Shown: in pieces, positions 45,440 to 57,198 of the stretch
Position numbering within the stretch: the first letter of the stretch is position 1
Layout: every line of letters begins with the position of its first letter
Assembly: GCA_035772735.1 (NCBI GenBank)
Contig: JASDFA010000004.1
Location: 20,239,501 to 20,303,500, forward strand
From: Datura wrightii
Taxonomy: Eukaryota; Streptophyta; Magnoliopsida; Solanales; Solanaceae
Direction: 5' to 3'
Length of the DNA: 64,000 nt
The notes under the pieces: generated by a model
Databases searched by the model: none
Told to the model about the DNA's origin: nothing
The model's input: only the letters and a program-made list of their open reading frames with translations
Made by a program: the position numbers and the translations under genes

Positions 45440-45925
45440 AACCTTGCCGAAAGGATCAAATGGGTAGGTTGTTTATTGTGACACCTCCAGAGTTGGACTC
45501 GATTGCGTTCTGATGCAGCGGGACAAAGTGGTAGCCTATGCCTCCAGACAACTCAATGTTCATGAGAAGAATTATCCAACTCATGAATTGGAGTTGGCAG
45601 CGGAGGTATTCTCTTAAAAATATGGAGGAATTACTTGTATGGGGCTCACGTGGATGTGTTCACAGATCACAAGAGCCTTCAATATGTGTTCAGCCAGAAG
45701 GACCTAAACTTGCGTCAGAGACAGTGGTTGGAGCTACTAAAGGATTATAACATGAGTGTGCTGTATCACCAGGGTAAGGCCAATGTGGTGGCTGACTCCC
45801 TAAGCAGACTGTCTATGGGAAGTGAAGCTCACATTGAGGAAGACAAAAGGGAGCTAGCAAAAGAAGTTCACAAGCTAGCCCGGTTAGGGTGCAGTTGGTG
45901 GATTCAGCTGAAGGTGGCATGGTAA
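45440..45925 (+). pseudogene. N3 RNase H
   Basis: Landmarks in two frames are VVYCDT-like, YASRQLNVHEKNYPTHELELAA, then in the open frame from 45635 YGAHVDVFTDHKSLQYVFSQKDLN, LRQRQWLELLKDYNMSVLYHQGKANVVADSLSRLS. A one-base shift at about 45615 separates the halves. Confidence 0.83.
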
Positions 45926-46079
45926 TGCAAAGCGGGTCAGATTCATCCTTGGTAGTTGAAGTCAAATCTAGAAAGGATAAGGATCCCATTTTACTTAAAC
46001 TTAAAGAAGCAGTCATCAGAAAAGAGATAGAATCTTTCTCCCAAGGGGGAGATGGGGTGCTCCAGATGTTGGTAAGTTG

Positions 46080-47365
46080 AGACAGCAAATACTGGCCGAA
46101 GCACATAGCTCGAGATACTCTATTCACCCTAGTGCAACTAAAATGTACCGCTACCTGCGGGATATTTACTGGTGGAATGGCATGAAAAGGGATATCGCTG
46201 AATTTGTAGCACAATGCCCGAATTTCCAGCAAGTCAAGGTAGAACATTAGAGGCCCAGAGGAATGACTCAAGATATTAGTATACCCACTTAGAAGTGGGA
46301 ACAAGAAAATATGGACTTCATTACAGGTCTACCCCGGACTTAACGACAGCATGACTTAATCTAGGTGGTAGTAGATCGGATGACTAAATCAACTCACTTC
46401 CTCCAAGTAAAAACCACAGATTCAGCTGAGGACTATGCCAAACTTTACATTCGAGATCTAGTCAGACTCTATGGGGTGCCCTTGGCAATCATTTTAGACA
46501 GGTGAACACAGTTCACCTCATACTTTTGGAAGTCCTTTCAGAAGGGACTAGGCACTCAGGTCAAACTCAACACTGTTTTTCATCTGCAGACCAATAAGCA
46601 AGATGAGCAAACCATTCAGACCCTGGAAGATATTCTAAAAGTGTGCGCAATTGATTTTAAGGGTAATTGGGATAACTATTTGCCTCTTATCGAGTTTGCA
46701 TACAACAACAACTATCACTCTAGTATTCAAATGGCCCCATTTGAGGTATTATGTGGTAGGAGGTGTAGATACCCTATAGGGTGGTTTGAGGTTGGCGAAG
46801 ATACCTTAATAGGGCCAGACTTAGTACATGAGGCAACGCAGAAAGTTTAACTCATTCAAGAAAGGTTGAAAACAGCTCAGAGCCATCAAAAATCTTATGC
46901 CGATGTGCGGAGAAGAGAGTTAGAGTTTGCAGTTGATGGTTGGGTATACCTGAAGATTTCACCCATGAAAGGGGTGATGAGATTTGGGTAAAAGGGAAAG
47001 CTCAGTCCACGATATATGGGACCCTATAAGATTCTGAGGCGAATTGCTAAGGTGGTCTATGAGCTAGATTACCTTCAGAATTAGCAGCAGTACACCCAGT
47101 TTTCCATATGTCACTTCCGAAGAAGTGCATTGGTGATCCAACTTTAGTAGTGCCATTGGACAATGTGGATACAAAAGATAGTCTCTCGTATGAGGAGGTA
47201 CCAGTCTAGATCCTTGATAGTCAGATTCATAAGCTGAGGAATAAGGAGATAGCTTTAGTCAAGGTGCTATGGAGAAATCAGCAAGTTAAGGGAGCCACAT
47301 GGGAAGAAGAAGCAGACATGATGGCCAGATACCCCCACTTATTCCCTTCCAGTTCAGACCCAGAA
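46080..47365 (+). pseudogene. N3 integrase with chromodomain-like tail
   Basis: Zinc domain: AEAHSSRYSIHPSATKMYRYLRDIYWW, EFVAQCPNFQQVK, where the second C of the HHCC set is now F. Core: MDFITGLP (first D), ILDR then a stop before TQFTS (second D), and QDEQTIQTLED (E). The open frame at 46641-46850 has FKGNWDNYLPLIEFAYNNNYHSSIQMAPFEVLCGRRCRYPIGWFEVGE. Tail: DGWVYLKISPMKGVMRFG, then, after a shift, VKVLWRNQQVKGATWEEEADMMARYPHLF, the chromodomain-like end. It is inactive. Confidence 0.85.
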
Positions 47366-47555
47366 TCAGGTACTAAATTCCTTCTCAATACTCTACTCAG
47401 TTCTGTACTCATCAGCCTTATTTAGATTTTCTGCGTGCATTCTAGTTGCATCAGCTCAGGTAGTACGGTTAAGTTAGTTCGGAGTTAGTTACTCCTTCAA
47501 AAATCAGTCATAGCCTCAATTATAGAAATCTCATCTCTTTCCTGGTTTTGGTATT

Positions 47556-47589
47556 CATTCGAGGACGAATGATCTCAAGGGGGAGATAT
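47556..47589 (+). promoter_or_regulatory. N3 palindrome and purine tract
   Basis: CATTCGAGGACGAATG (47556-47571) is followed by TCAAGGGGGAGATAT, ending right before the 3' LTR. Confidence 0.85.
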
Positions 47590-50142
47590 TGTAACACCCC
47601 AACACTTTCCTAGACCAAATTCAGACGTTGCATGAAAAACCACAGGAAACCAAAAAATTTTCTATCTCAGATGACCCCCACAACAGACCTATGGTGGAAC
47701 CAACGAACCATTGTAAGTGGTTGTGGTTAGAAGCAGCCTTTCTTCGAGGGGAACAATTAGTCATAGGACAACCCATTGATTCTAACAATGGGTCATCTTG
47801 TCATCCATTGAATCCTAACTCAGGGGTTTACCGGACCCTTCCCCAAAACAAAAGGAGCAAACAATGGCCCTTGGTAGCCTCCAACGAGCCGTTATGACCA
47901 CCCATAATTCAGTTCCAGAACCAAGTACGGTAAACCACGAGGGGATACAATGGCCTGTTGTTGGAATCAATGAGTCACTGTTATCATTCGTTATCCCCGT
48001 ACATTTTTTATTACCAGTTCCAACGGGAGGTATCAATGCACCATTGTACCTAACCATAGGTCACCCTTGTAAACCTAGTTTATGAACCCAGAAACCACCG
48101 CCAGATTCAACGAGCCATCGTTTCAACGAATGACCCATTTTGAGGCCCATATTCCTATTAGGCAAGATTTCAGTTCCAGTTCCCAAGGTTACTTTTGTAA
48201 TTTCCCACCTTTTTAATCCCTAAACCATGTCATTTTAGAGTCACTTAGGATGGAGAAAAGGGATAGAACAACATTCCCCATTCACTTTCACTCGTCCTCT
48301 CAAAAATCAAAGTGTAAAAAATAGACAGGGAGTTCAGAGCAGAAGCTAGGGCAAATGTCAATCTTCTCAGTTTTCTCAGAGATTATCACCAGATTTTCTT
48401 CTACAGGTATGTTTAAATTCAAAAAGAAGATTGTTCTCCACTTGTGCCCCCTAAAACTCTTTCCCTATTCACTATCAGTTTTATCCCTGAGTTTATCGAA
48501 AGTAAAGATATTGTTGTGATACCTTGAATAATTCATGTGGAACTCTAATTTAAGTTCGTTGCAGCTAATTTCCACCAGCTTGTGATCAAAATGATGCTTG
48601 TTTCATCAATTTAAAAATTCAGCCCTAACTTTTGAAAAAGTTAGAAATTAGAATCCTGCATAAGCTTTGAATTATTGAGAATTGTTTGCATCTTTTAGAG
48701 TTAGGGCTTCTATAATGCTTGTATGTGTTAAAAAACTCAGTTACTGGTATGATATTCAGATTCAGTCAAAATACCTATATACTTTGTATTTTCTCAGAAT
48801 TGTTAGTTTAGCTTCAGTCAAAGTACTAGAATATTCTATGTAAGTCAGAAATGTCAGTCTAGTCTCAGTCAGATTTTAGCAACCTCGGGGTTGACCAGAA
48901 TAATGTTAATTGGTCAGTTTGACTATAGAATTTCTTGTGGTTCCAATAGTACCTCCTAGATGTCAGAATTAGAATTCAGTTATTGGTCCACTAGTCAGTC
49001 ATGACATTTCAAATATATAGCTCTCACTTGCCCCAGGACACTAGTTCAGATTTTAGTTTATTCTTTGACGGTTACGATGCTTCTAGATAAGTAGCTCTGA
49101 CTAGTCTAGAACCTAATTTTAGAATCTGGTCCGCTAAGATCCTCTGAGTACTTGCAGTTATATGTCCCTGACTAGTCTTGAACCCCAGTTTTGAGCTATC
49201 ATCTTAGCAGTTCAGTATAGGTTTCCAGTGGGAGTAGGACTTAGAATTGAGCGGACTGGGGTTCTAGCACACCCAGGTTCCCAAAACTACGTGGCCAGCG
49301 TAAGTTATAGTATTACTTGGCCTGATTGGCCCCACACTTTTTTGATCACCCAGTTTATGCCTTTATACCCTGGAAAGGTATATTGGGTCCTACTGGTGGA
49401 GTGTATGCATCGGACTCCACGTCTAGCTCACATGGTTATATGTCGGTTAGAGACTCTCCCACTAGTCAGTATAGTCTACTCTCAGGTTCTTCAGTCCAGA
49501 TCAGTTCAGTGCAGTATCTCAGACTCAGTATCTCAAACTTAGGACATGTTTATGACCATCAGCCAAGGTCATTTTTGACCATATTAGTTTTACACCAATT
49601 GTATTAGTTTTTAGCATAGTAGATGGTCATTTCATGTTGTATAAGTTCAGTTACTATTTCTATCATATTATTCATATTTCTCTCACTTACTCAGTATATT
49701 CAAAGTACTGACGCATACTTTTATGCTTTATGATTTCATGATACTGCTGCAGGTTCTCAAACTCAGCACTACTAGCCTCCGCAGTCAGATTCTCCACCTC
49801 AGTAGTTGAAGTGTGAGTGCTCATCATCTGAGGGCTTTATTTCTTTCTTTCAGTCATTTATTAGTTTCAGTTAGACTTAGAGTGAGCTGGGGGTTTGTCC
49901 CAACAACTCCTTAGTTAGATGGCTTTCAGATCAGACTTGGTTTCAAATTTGTTTTTAGATATTTTAACTCGCAATTTTCAGTCTTTAAATTTTCAAAGAA
50001 AATGCTTTGATGTTATTATTTCAAATTTCTGTTGTGCATGTTTACTCAGAATGCTAGTGAATGATAGACCAGGGGTTGACTTGGGGCCACTTGTGGCTTC
50101 AAGTTCCGTGTTACGTCCAGGGTGTAGGCTCGGGGCATGACA
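47590..50142 (+). repeat. N3 3' LTR
   Basis: It starts TGTAACACCCC and ends CATGACA. Compared with the 5' copy it lacks about 0.1 kb near 48150 but keeps the R-like region (49690-49760) with paired GCATA/TATGC and the GATTTCATGATAC box. Confidence 0.9.
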
Positions 50143-50830
50143 CCCTTACCCAGGATTGATGATTTGTTCGACCAGCTTCAGGGTGCCAAGTGTTTATCCA
50201 AGATTTATCTCAGATTCGGGTATGTCTAGCTCGGGGTTCGAAAGAGTGACATCCTAAAATCATCTTTCAGGAGTCGGTATGGTCACTATGAATTTGTTGT
50301 TATGTCTTTTGGACTAACCAATGGCCCAGAAGCTTTTATGGATCTAATGAACAGGGTGTTCAAGGCATATTTTGATATGTTCGTGATTGTGTTCATCGAT
50401 GACATCATTATATATTCTCAGAGTGAGGCGGAGCATGCCGCTCACTTGAGAGTAGTGCTTTAGATCCTCAAGGATCGTCAGTTGTATGCAAACTTTAGCA
50501 AGTGTGAATTTTTTGTTGGAATCTATGGCATTTTTGGGCCATGTGGTATCGAGTGAGGGCATAAAGGTAGATTCTCATAAAATCGAGGCGGTGAAGAATT
50601 GGCCCTGACTGGTGAACCCATTAGATATCAGGAGCTTTTTGGGCTTAGCAATTTACTATTGGAGATTTGTTGATGGATTTTCATCTATTGCAGCACCCTT
50701 TACCAAGTTGACACAGGAAGAGGTAAAGTTCCAATGGTCAGAGGCTTGTGAGAAAAGCTTTTGAAGACCCGACTCACTTCAGCACCAGTGTTGACCCTAC
50801 CCGAGGGTACGAATGTCTTTTTTGTGTATT
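50143..50830 (+). pseudogene. N2 RT, second part
   Basis: The frame resumes PRIDDLFDQLQGAKCLSKI, then SRYGHYEFVVMSFGLTN and the intact catalytic VFIDD at 50389-50403, IIIYSQSEAEHAAHLRVVL, then a stop. The thumb continues with one shift at about 50510. A short in-frame loss is evident before PVLTLPEGT. Together with 24863-25050 this makes up the RT of N2. Confidence 0.87.
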
Positions 50831-50852
50831 CTGATGCTTTTCCAGTCAGACT

Positions 50853-51692
50853 TTGATGTGTGTTGATGCAGCATGGGAAGTGGTAGTATATGCCTCAAGA
50901 CCGTTGAAAGTCCATGAGAGGAATTACCCGATCCATGACCTTGAGTTGGTCATGGTGGTGTTCACATTGAAGATATGGCAGCAACACTTGTATAGGGTCC
51001 ATGTGGATGTTTTCATTGACCACAAGAGCTTGCAATATGTAATCACACAGAAAGATCTCAATCTTCAGCAAAGGAGGTGGTTGGAGCTACTAAAGGACTA
51101 CAACATGAGTGTCCTTTACCACCCGGGGATGGCTAATATGGTAGAGGACGCACTTAGTAGGCTCTATATGAAGAGTGTGTCCCATGTGGATGAGAGAAGG
51201 AAGGAGTTGGTGACAGATGTCCGTCGACTTGAGAGGTTGGGAGTTAGATTGGTCGACTCGCTTGATGGCAGCATTATTGTGCAAAACGGATCAGAATCGT
51301 CCTTGGTGACGGATGTGAAAGCCAGACAAGATAAAGATCCAATTTTGGTAAAGCTGAAGGAAGTCGTTGGAAGTCAGAAGGTGGAGGTCTTCTCCCAAGG
51401 AGGAGATGGGGTGTTGCGGTACCAGGGCCGTTTATGTGTTCCAGATATTAATAATTTGAGGGACCGAATATTGCATGAGGCACATGGATCTAGGTATTCC
51501 ATCCATCTGGGTGCCACCAAGATGTATCATGACTTGCGGGAAATATATTGGTGGAATTGCAAGAAGATGGATATTGCAGAATTCGTAGCTAAGTGCCCGA
51601 ACTATCAGCAAGTGAATGTTGAGCATCAAAGGCCAGGAGGCATACTTCAGGATATCAGCATTCCCACTTGGAAGTGGAAGAGATTAATATGA
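50853..51692 (+). pseudogene. N2 RNase H and integrase zinc domain (279-codon open frame)
   Basis: This is the longest open frame of the window. RNase H: VYASRPLKVHERNYPIHDLELVMV, LKIWQQHLY, VFIDHKSLQYVIT, MANMVEDALSRLY; ANVVADALSR is usual, so A has become E here. Linker: a KDPILVKLKEVV block. Integrase zinc domain: HEAHGSRYSIHLGATKMYHDLREIYWW and EFVAKCPNYQQV, where the second C is Y. The next part continues in a frame shifted at 51690. Confidence 0.88.
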
Positions 51693-52150
51693 ACTTCATT
51701 ACTGGTCTACCTCATATTCGCCGACAATATAACTCCATTTTGGTGGTGGTCGACAGGTTAACCAAGGCTGCACACTTCCTACCGGTCAAAACCACAGATT
51801 CAGTGGATGATTATGCCAAATTGTATATTCAGGAGTTTGTTCGACTTCATGGAGTGCCCTTGTCTGTTATTTCAGACCGAGGTACTCAGTTTACCTCCCA
51901 ATTCTAGCATTTTTTTCAGAAGGGGCTTGGGACTCAAGTTAAGCTCAGTACAGCCTTTCATCCGCAAACAGATGGCTAGGAAGAATGAATAATCCAGACC
52001 CTCAAGGATATGCTGAGGGCATGTGTGATAGACTTCAAAGGTAATTGGGATGATAAGTTTCCCTTGATCGAGTTTGCTTATAATAACAGCTATCACTCTA
52101 ACATCCAGATGGCACCGTTTGAGGCTCTTTATGGGTGAAGGTGCAGATTG
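51668..52150 (+). pseudogene. N2 integrase core
   Basis: The open frame reads MNFITGLPHIRRQYNSILVVVDRLTKAAHFLP; the first catalytic D (MDFI in relatives) is N here. Then VISDRGTQFTSQF holds the second D, and a stop follows. Beyond it STAFHPQTDG is readable, then a stop, then IIQTLKDMLRA and FAYNNSYHSNIQMAPFEALYG. It is inactive by substitution and stops. Confidence 0.85.
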
Positions 52151-52281
52151 CCTATTGGATGGTTTGAGGTTGGGGAGGCAGCTTTGATAGGAACTGATTC
52201 AGTTCATGAGGCCATGGTAAATGTTCAACCGATAAGGACAGACTAAAAACTGCTCAGAGTCCTCAAAAATCATATGCTGAT

Positions 52282-52746
52282 GTGAGGAGAAGAGATTTGG
52301 ATTTTGAGGTAGATGATTGGGTATTTATAAAGGTATCTCCCATGAAGGGAATCATGTGGTTCGGAAAGAAAGGAAAACTCAGTCCCCACTATGTTGGTCC
52401 GTACTGGGTTATGAGAAGAGTTGGTAAGGTGGCGTATGAGTTGGACTTTCCCTTAGAGTTATCTTCAGTACATCCCATGTTTCATCTGTCGCTTTTGAAG
52501 AAGTGTTTGTGTTATCCAGCTCTAGTAGTCCTGGTGGACAGCATCGGTGTAAAAGACGGCCTCAGTTATGAAGAAGTCCCCATTGAAATCTTGGATCTTC
52601 AGGTTCGGAAGTTGAGGAACAAGGAAGTAGCTTCAGTTAAAGTCTTATGGAGAAATCAGCATGTTGAAGGAGTCACATGGGAAGCCGAAGCGGATATGAA
52701 GGCTAAGTACCCACATTTATTCTCTACCAGCTCGATTTCGACTTGA
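52282..52746 (+). pseudogene. N2 integrase C-terminal and chromodomain-like tail
   Basis: The open frame of 154 codons has DDWVFIKVSPMKGIMWFGKKGKLSPHYVGPYWV, HPMFHLSLLKKC, YEEVPIEILDLQVRKLRNKE and VKVLWRNQHVEGVTWEAEADMKAKYPHLF. This is nearly the same protein as in E2 (10571-10155). The last block is thought to bind modified histone H3 in chromodomain elements; that is family knowledge. Confidence 0.88.
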
Positions 52747-52951
52747 GCTATTAGTTATGCTCTATGACTCTATTTTTCATGTTAAGTTCATGTGTTCAAG
52801 TTTATTTTATGTGTATGAATACGTATGTGAAGCAAGAGATCAGTTCAGCTATGTGTAATGAATCAGAGCTAGTCATTCCGTGGAAATTTCGATTTAAGTG
52901 ATTAGTATTTGATTATGGTAATTGCATGTTTCTGTTTCTGCTTGTTTCCCA

Positions 52952-52985
52952 CATTTGAGGATGAATGTTCCCAAGGGGGAGATAT
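52952..52985 (+). promoter_or_regulatory. N2 palindrome remnant and purine tract
   Basis: CATTTGAGGATGAATG stands for CATTCGAGGACGAATG with both CpG pairs changed, then CCCAAGGGGGAGATAT, directly before the 3' LTR. Confidence 0.8.
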
Positions 52986-55432
52986 TGTAATACCATGGAA
53001 GTGCCTAAGAGTAGACCTAGGAATTTAAAATTAAAAATTGCTGAAAGTTGGGGAAAAGTTGCAGACGAGAGATATAATGACTCGTGGTATGTAACCACGA
53101 GCCATTGTGAGCAGTCGTGGAAAGGGGTGGGACCTGGTGGTAGTGTAAAGAACGAGCGTTATAATAACTCGTTTCTAGTAAGAACAATCCATTTTCTGAT
53201 GTCGTGATAAGGAAGTGAACTTTTATAGTAGACTCGACGGACGGATACCACGACCCGTTGGAGGATATAAATGAGTCGTGATGAGGCTTGTTGTGAAGGA
53301 GTTCAGAAAATTTAGAAGAGGAGACAAGGATCGAAGGAATGACTCATTGTATCTAAGGACAGGTCGTCCTTTCTATCTGTAGTGTGAATCCGAGAGAAGG
53401 CTGGGACAGTGCATACAACTAACAGGTACCACGGGTCGTGGTATCTTCCAACGACCCGTTGTGTCGTCCACTGTTTGGTCCAGTGAGCAGTTTTTCTTCG
53501 TAATCAGTAAGGGTATTTCCTTCATTCCTTCATCCTGAGACCCTGTACTTCCTCGTTTAAGGCTCGTTTTGAGGGGTTTTGAGAGGGGAAAATCCTACTC
53601 TAAGTCATTATTTGCATGCATGCAAGTTTGAAGGGTTGAAGAGGTGATTCAAGGAAAAATTTGCAAGGTTTCCATTGGAATCTCATCTTGGGTAATTAGA
53701 AAGTGTTAGAATCCACCATTCGCAGGTATGTAAGGTTATGAGTGGGTGTCTTCTTCCAAACCCATGCCCAATTTCTATCAAATCGTGATAAATCTCCTAT
53801 GATCAAGTATGGGGTTTTTACCCAATTGCATAATTTTTCAGTCTCTATACATGGGTATGATTAGATTATATTTATATTTATGAATTGTGAAGCTTGGGCA
53901 TATTTTAAATTGTTTTCAATCCAAATTATGTTTTCTAAATTATGAATTTTAAATGCCTATGGATGAAAAGTTCATGAGAGAAGAGAATGATGATGAATGT
54001 ATGATGATGATGAGATTTCATGATGAAAAATATGTTTCTAAAACTACCCATGATTATGATATTATTTTCAAAATGAATTTAGTAGATCCAATTATGATAA
54101 AGTTTTGGGCAAGGTCGTTATATCAAGTATGATGATATAATATCTCTAAAGTAAGCTTACCATATGGTTTTGGAGTAGATGCTCCCACTTACATTTGATC
54201 TTGTGGTATGTTTCAAAATAATCTTCTCATATGCATGAATTCATAATTGAGATGTATGTTATAATTGAGCTTCATTTTCATACAATGTCGGTTCTATGCA
54301 TGATTCCATTATTGAGCTTTGTCAAATGACAATTTGAGCTTTGTTTCATACGATGTTGAGTTTATGCATGATATCATTGTTGAGCTTCGACAATAGAAAA
54401 TGTTGAGGTTCATTGTATACGATGTAGAGCATTGCATGTTTTGGGAGAAGAGTCTAGCACCGAGCGGGCTAAGGGTCGATCACACCATGCCCACAAACTT
54501 CGTGCAAACGCAGGCTGATACTATTATATTATTGGGACCTCTCTTGTGAGTTTTCCCGACCCTAATGGCCCATGAGCTTGATATCGATATCATGGTAGCG
54601 TCCTTAACCCTGACAAGGTTTTCGACGGCTTTACCCACTTGAGTGTGATAGTCGGGACCACGTAAGCTCTATCGTGGTATGTCGGTTAAGTGACGAGTCT
54701 CCAATTGTTTATATGATTCATATTTGCATATTCATAACTCATGATTATTACTTTAAGCGTGCATGTTCTAAAAGAAAGGTTTGACTCATTGATCAACTTT
54801 TCTATACATGTCATATTTCATCTATTTGTCATTCAATTGAGTTATGATGTTATGAAGCTATGCATGGTCATATCATGAAAAGATTAGGATTTTAGAATGA
54901 ATTCATGTAATCCCTCCCCTTCAATTTGAAGTCTTATGATATGTTATGAAATGTTTTAAATGATCTACTTTACTTAAGCGGTTTTACTTACTTGCATACT
55001 CAGTACATTCCACGTACCGACTGCATACTTTCTATGTTGTATCATTTCACGATACAGGACCTGGCTCGCAGCTTCAGCCCCGATATTAGTCAGCTTTCTG
55101 AAGTTCATATCTTGTTCGGGATTGGTAACTCCTCATCTTTTGAGGACTAGACTTTTAGTTTTTTTTATATATTTTAGTTTCTGTATTGTTGTGTTAGGTG
55201 GGGGTCTTGTCCCATCAACTCATCCATATAAGAGGCTTTCACACTTATGTACATGCTAGCTTCGGATGTTATTCTTATGTGATGTTGTATTAGACTTCTG
55301 TTGAGATTATAGTTATGATTTCTTCAGTTTATTGAATGAGTTAGTTGTATGCTTATGCCATAGGTCAACTTGGTATTTCTCGGGGTCCCTTGTCCTGTGT
55401 CTACAATCCAAGCCTCCATTCGGATCGTGACA
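52986..55432 (+). repeat. N2 3' LTR
   Basis: It starts TGTAATACC and ends CGTGACA. The U3 words lie at 53070-53470, the TTGCATGCATGCAA palindrome at 53612-53625, the hairpin at 55039-55055 with one pair lost. The tract 54221-54483 is identical to the 5' LTR. Confidence 0.9.
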
Positions 55433-57198
55433 CCATGAAAGTGAAAGCTAAGGAGCATGACAAAAAGATGAGTGTGGGGTTGATGACCCAGGTGTTAAAA
55501 AATGAATAAAAACATATCGTTAGATAGGCCTAGAGGCCTCAGGGAGTATTTCTCACCCTTGTATTATTTTTATTTGATACTTTGGAGACATAGCATGATT
55601 CAAGTGTCGGATGAGGGAAATTTCAAATTTTTGTGCTTAATGAATTTGGGTGAAGCTGGTGCTTGGTATAACAATGTGTGATGAAAAGTTGGAGTGGAGC
55701 ACATTTCACCCACCCTTTCATTTTTCTTTTTGGTTCTTTTCCGAATGGGGGCACCTTGAACTAATGAATAAAATTTTGCTTTATCTGTACATAACTGTTT
55801 TAGTCATAGTTAGGGACTTTTCCTAAGAATGGTTGGATGATGACTGTCTAGAGGGAAAATTAGTCAGTAGGTGTTGTTTTTGAACCCTAAGCTGATTGAT
55901 AGCTTGATGTTCTTGTTATGTGTTGTACATAATTGTGGGATGGAAGTGTTGAAAATTTTGAAGCATGTTCAGCAATTATATAACTCTGTTTGAGACATCT
56001 AGGCTCTTGAATGTGACTCTATATGATTAAAACTTGATTTTGAATTCTTTTGATTGGCTGAGTTAAGAGTCTATTGAATCTGTATTGAATTGAGCATGTG
56101 CTGTGAGTGTAAGGTTTTCAATATTCCATGCTATTGTATAGTATCTAGAAGTTGCTGGTGTATATACAAAATGAGCGAAGGGATGTTAATGTAGGAGATG
56201 ATTGAGGCATTTGTCTAAATGAGCTGAATTCTTATCCCTCGCTTTACCTACCCTAATATATGATCCTAGTTAGCCCTATTGAGCCTTTAGCCCATTCTTT
56301 GCTAGACAAAATATGAGATTAATCCATTATTTTCAATAGCCTTGAATTTGATCCAAAACTCCTATGCGCTTAAGTGAAAATGCAAAAGAAGTTAAGGAGT
56401 GAGGTGTTGGAAGAAGAAGGAAAATAGTAGTTGTGGGAGTTGAAGAAAAGACTAGAGGTACACTTGTTTAAAAATGCATAAGTGATGGTAGGGAGAAAAA
56501 AAAAAGAGAAAAAAATTACTTAAGTACTCCTTACTAATAACCTAAGTGCGCCTAATGAAATGGGGAAACAAAGAGGAAAATGGGAGTTGAAATGAATAAA
56601 GGTGAAGTAAGAGGATAAATATCCTCAATGAAGGTGTGATGTATTAAAAGCACTTAGGGAAGATAGCCACTATTACTGGCCAGAATATTACCTACCCGTC
56701 ACTTAGCTTACATTACAACCCACTAAGTCCTACTTGATCTTACTTTCAAACATTCCTATATTAGTGGAGTAAAACACTAAAGGCAAGCTTATGGGCCGAT
56801 ACATGTTGCATGTGAATTCTTTGTGAGAGTGAGCTTATTTCTTAGTCATATACCCATACATGTTATAAGTTGAAAACTAAGTGAAAAATTGGGTAACTCT
56901 CTTGTTGTGAGGGCACATGTTTGATGAAGGATAAAGTTCATGTCGGATGTCTTAATTGGTTAATTTTCATGAATTTGCTAAGTTTAACAGCCGATCCTTG
57001 AGGCTAGGAAGTTTTAACTTAGTTATATGGGGTTTTAATGGTGAGATATTGCATGCTCTATTTTAAACTAGCTATCTAAAATAATCGGTGTAGCCGTACC
57101 TTGAATCCTCTTGTTTCAATTAGCAATGTGTAAGTTCTTCAAGGGAATGAGACGTAATAGAGTTTTTCGAGGAAGAACAAGACTTTAAGTGTGGGTAG
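55433..57198 (+). other. N1 internal sequence, right half, no gene
   Basis: It resumes the N1 interior at the CCATG duplicate. It aligns with N5 35750-37513 and holds no meaningful ORF. The end TTTAAGTGTGGGTAG (57184-57198) is the purine tract before the 3' LTR. Confidence 0.7.

Larger units (their letters stand above)
25051..50142 (+). mobile_element. N3: Tekay-type Ty3 retrotransposon inside N2 RT
   Basis: The 5' LTR is 25051-26921 and the 3' LTR 47590-50142. The target duplication CCCTT lies at 25046-25050 and 50143-50147. The RT frame of N2 continues across the insertion, confirming the junctions. N4 is inserted at 26958, 20 bases past the primer site. Gag to integrase lie at 42796-47365. 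It is a different family from N2: the LTR words are CAACGGCCCGTTG-like and the protein sequences differ throughout. Confidence 0.93.
18844..55432 (+). mobile_element. N2: Tekay/Del-type Ty3 retrotransposon with both LTRs
   Basis: The LTRs are 18844-21286 (2443 bp) and 52986-55432 (2447 bp). The 5-bp target duplication CCATG is at 18839-18843 and 55433-55437. The interior has an iMet primer site, gag, protease, RT, RNase H, integrase with chromodomain-like tail, and a purine tract. It was interrupted twice later, by solo LTR SL2 in gag and by N3 in RT. It lies within the internal region of N1. Confidence 0.93.

Noticed and set aside
49228..49607. 93- and 104-codon frames in the N3 3' LTR
   Set aside because: No similarity to any protein, and the region is deleted from the N3 5' LTR; chance frames.
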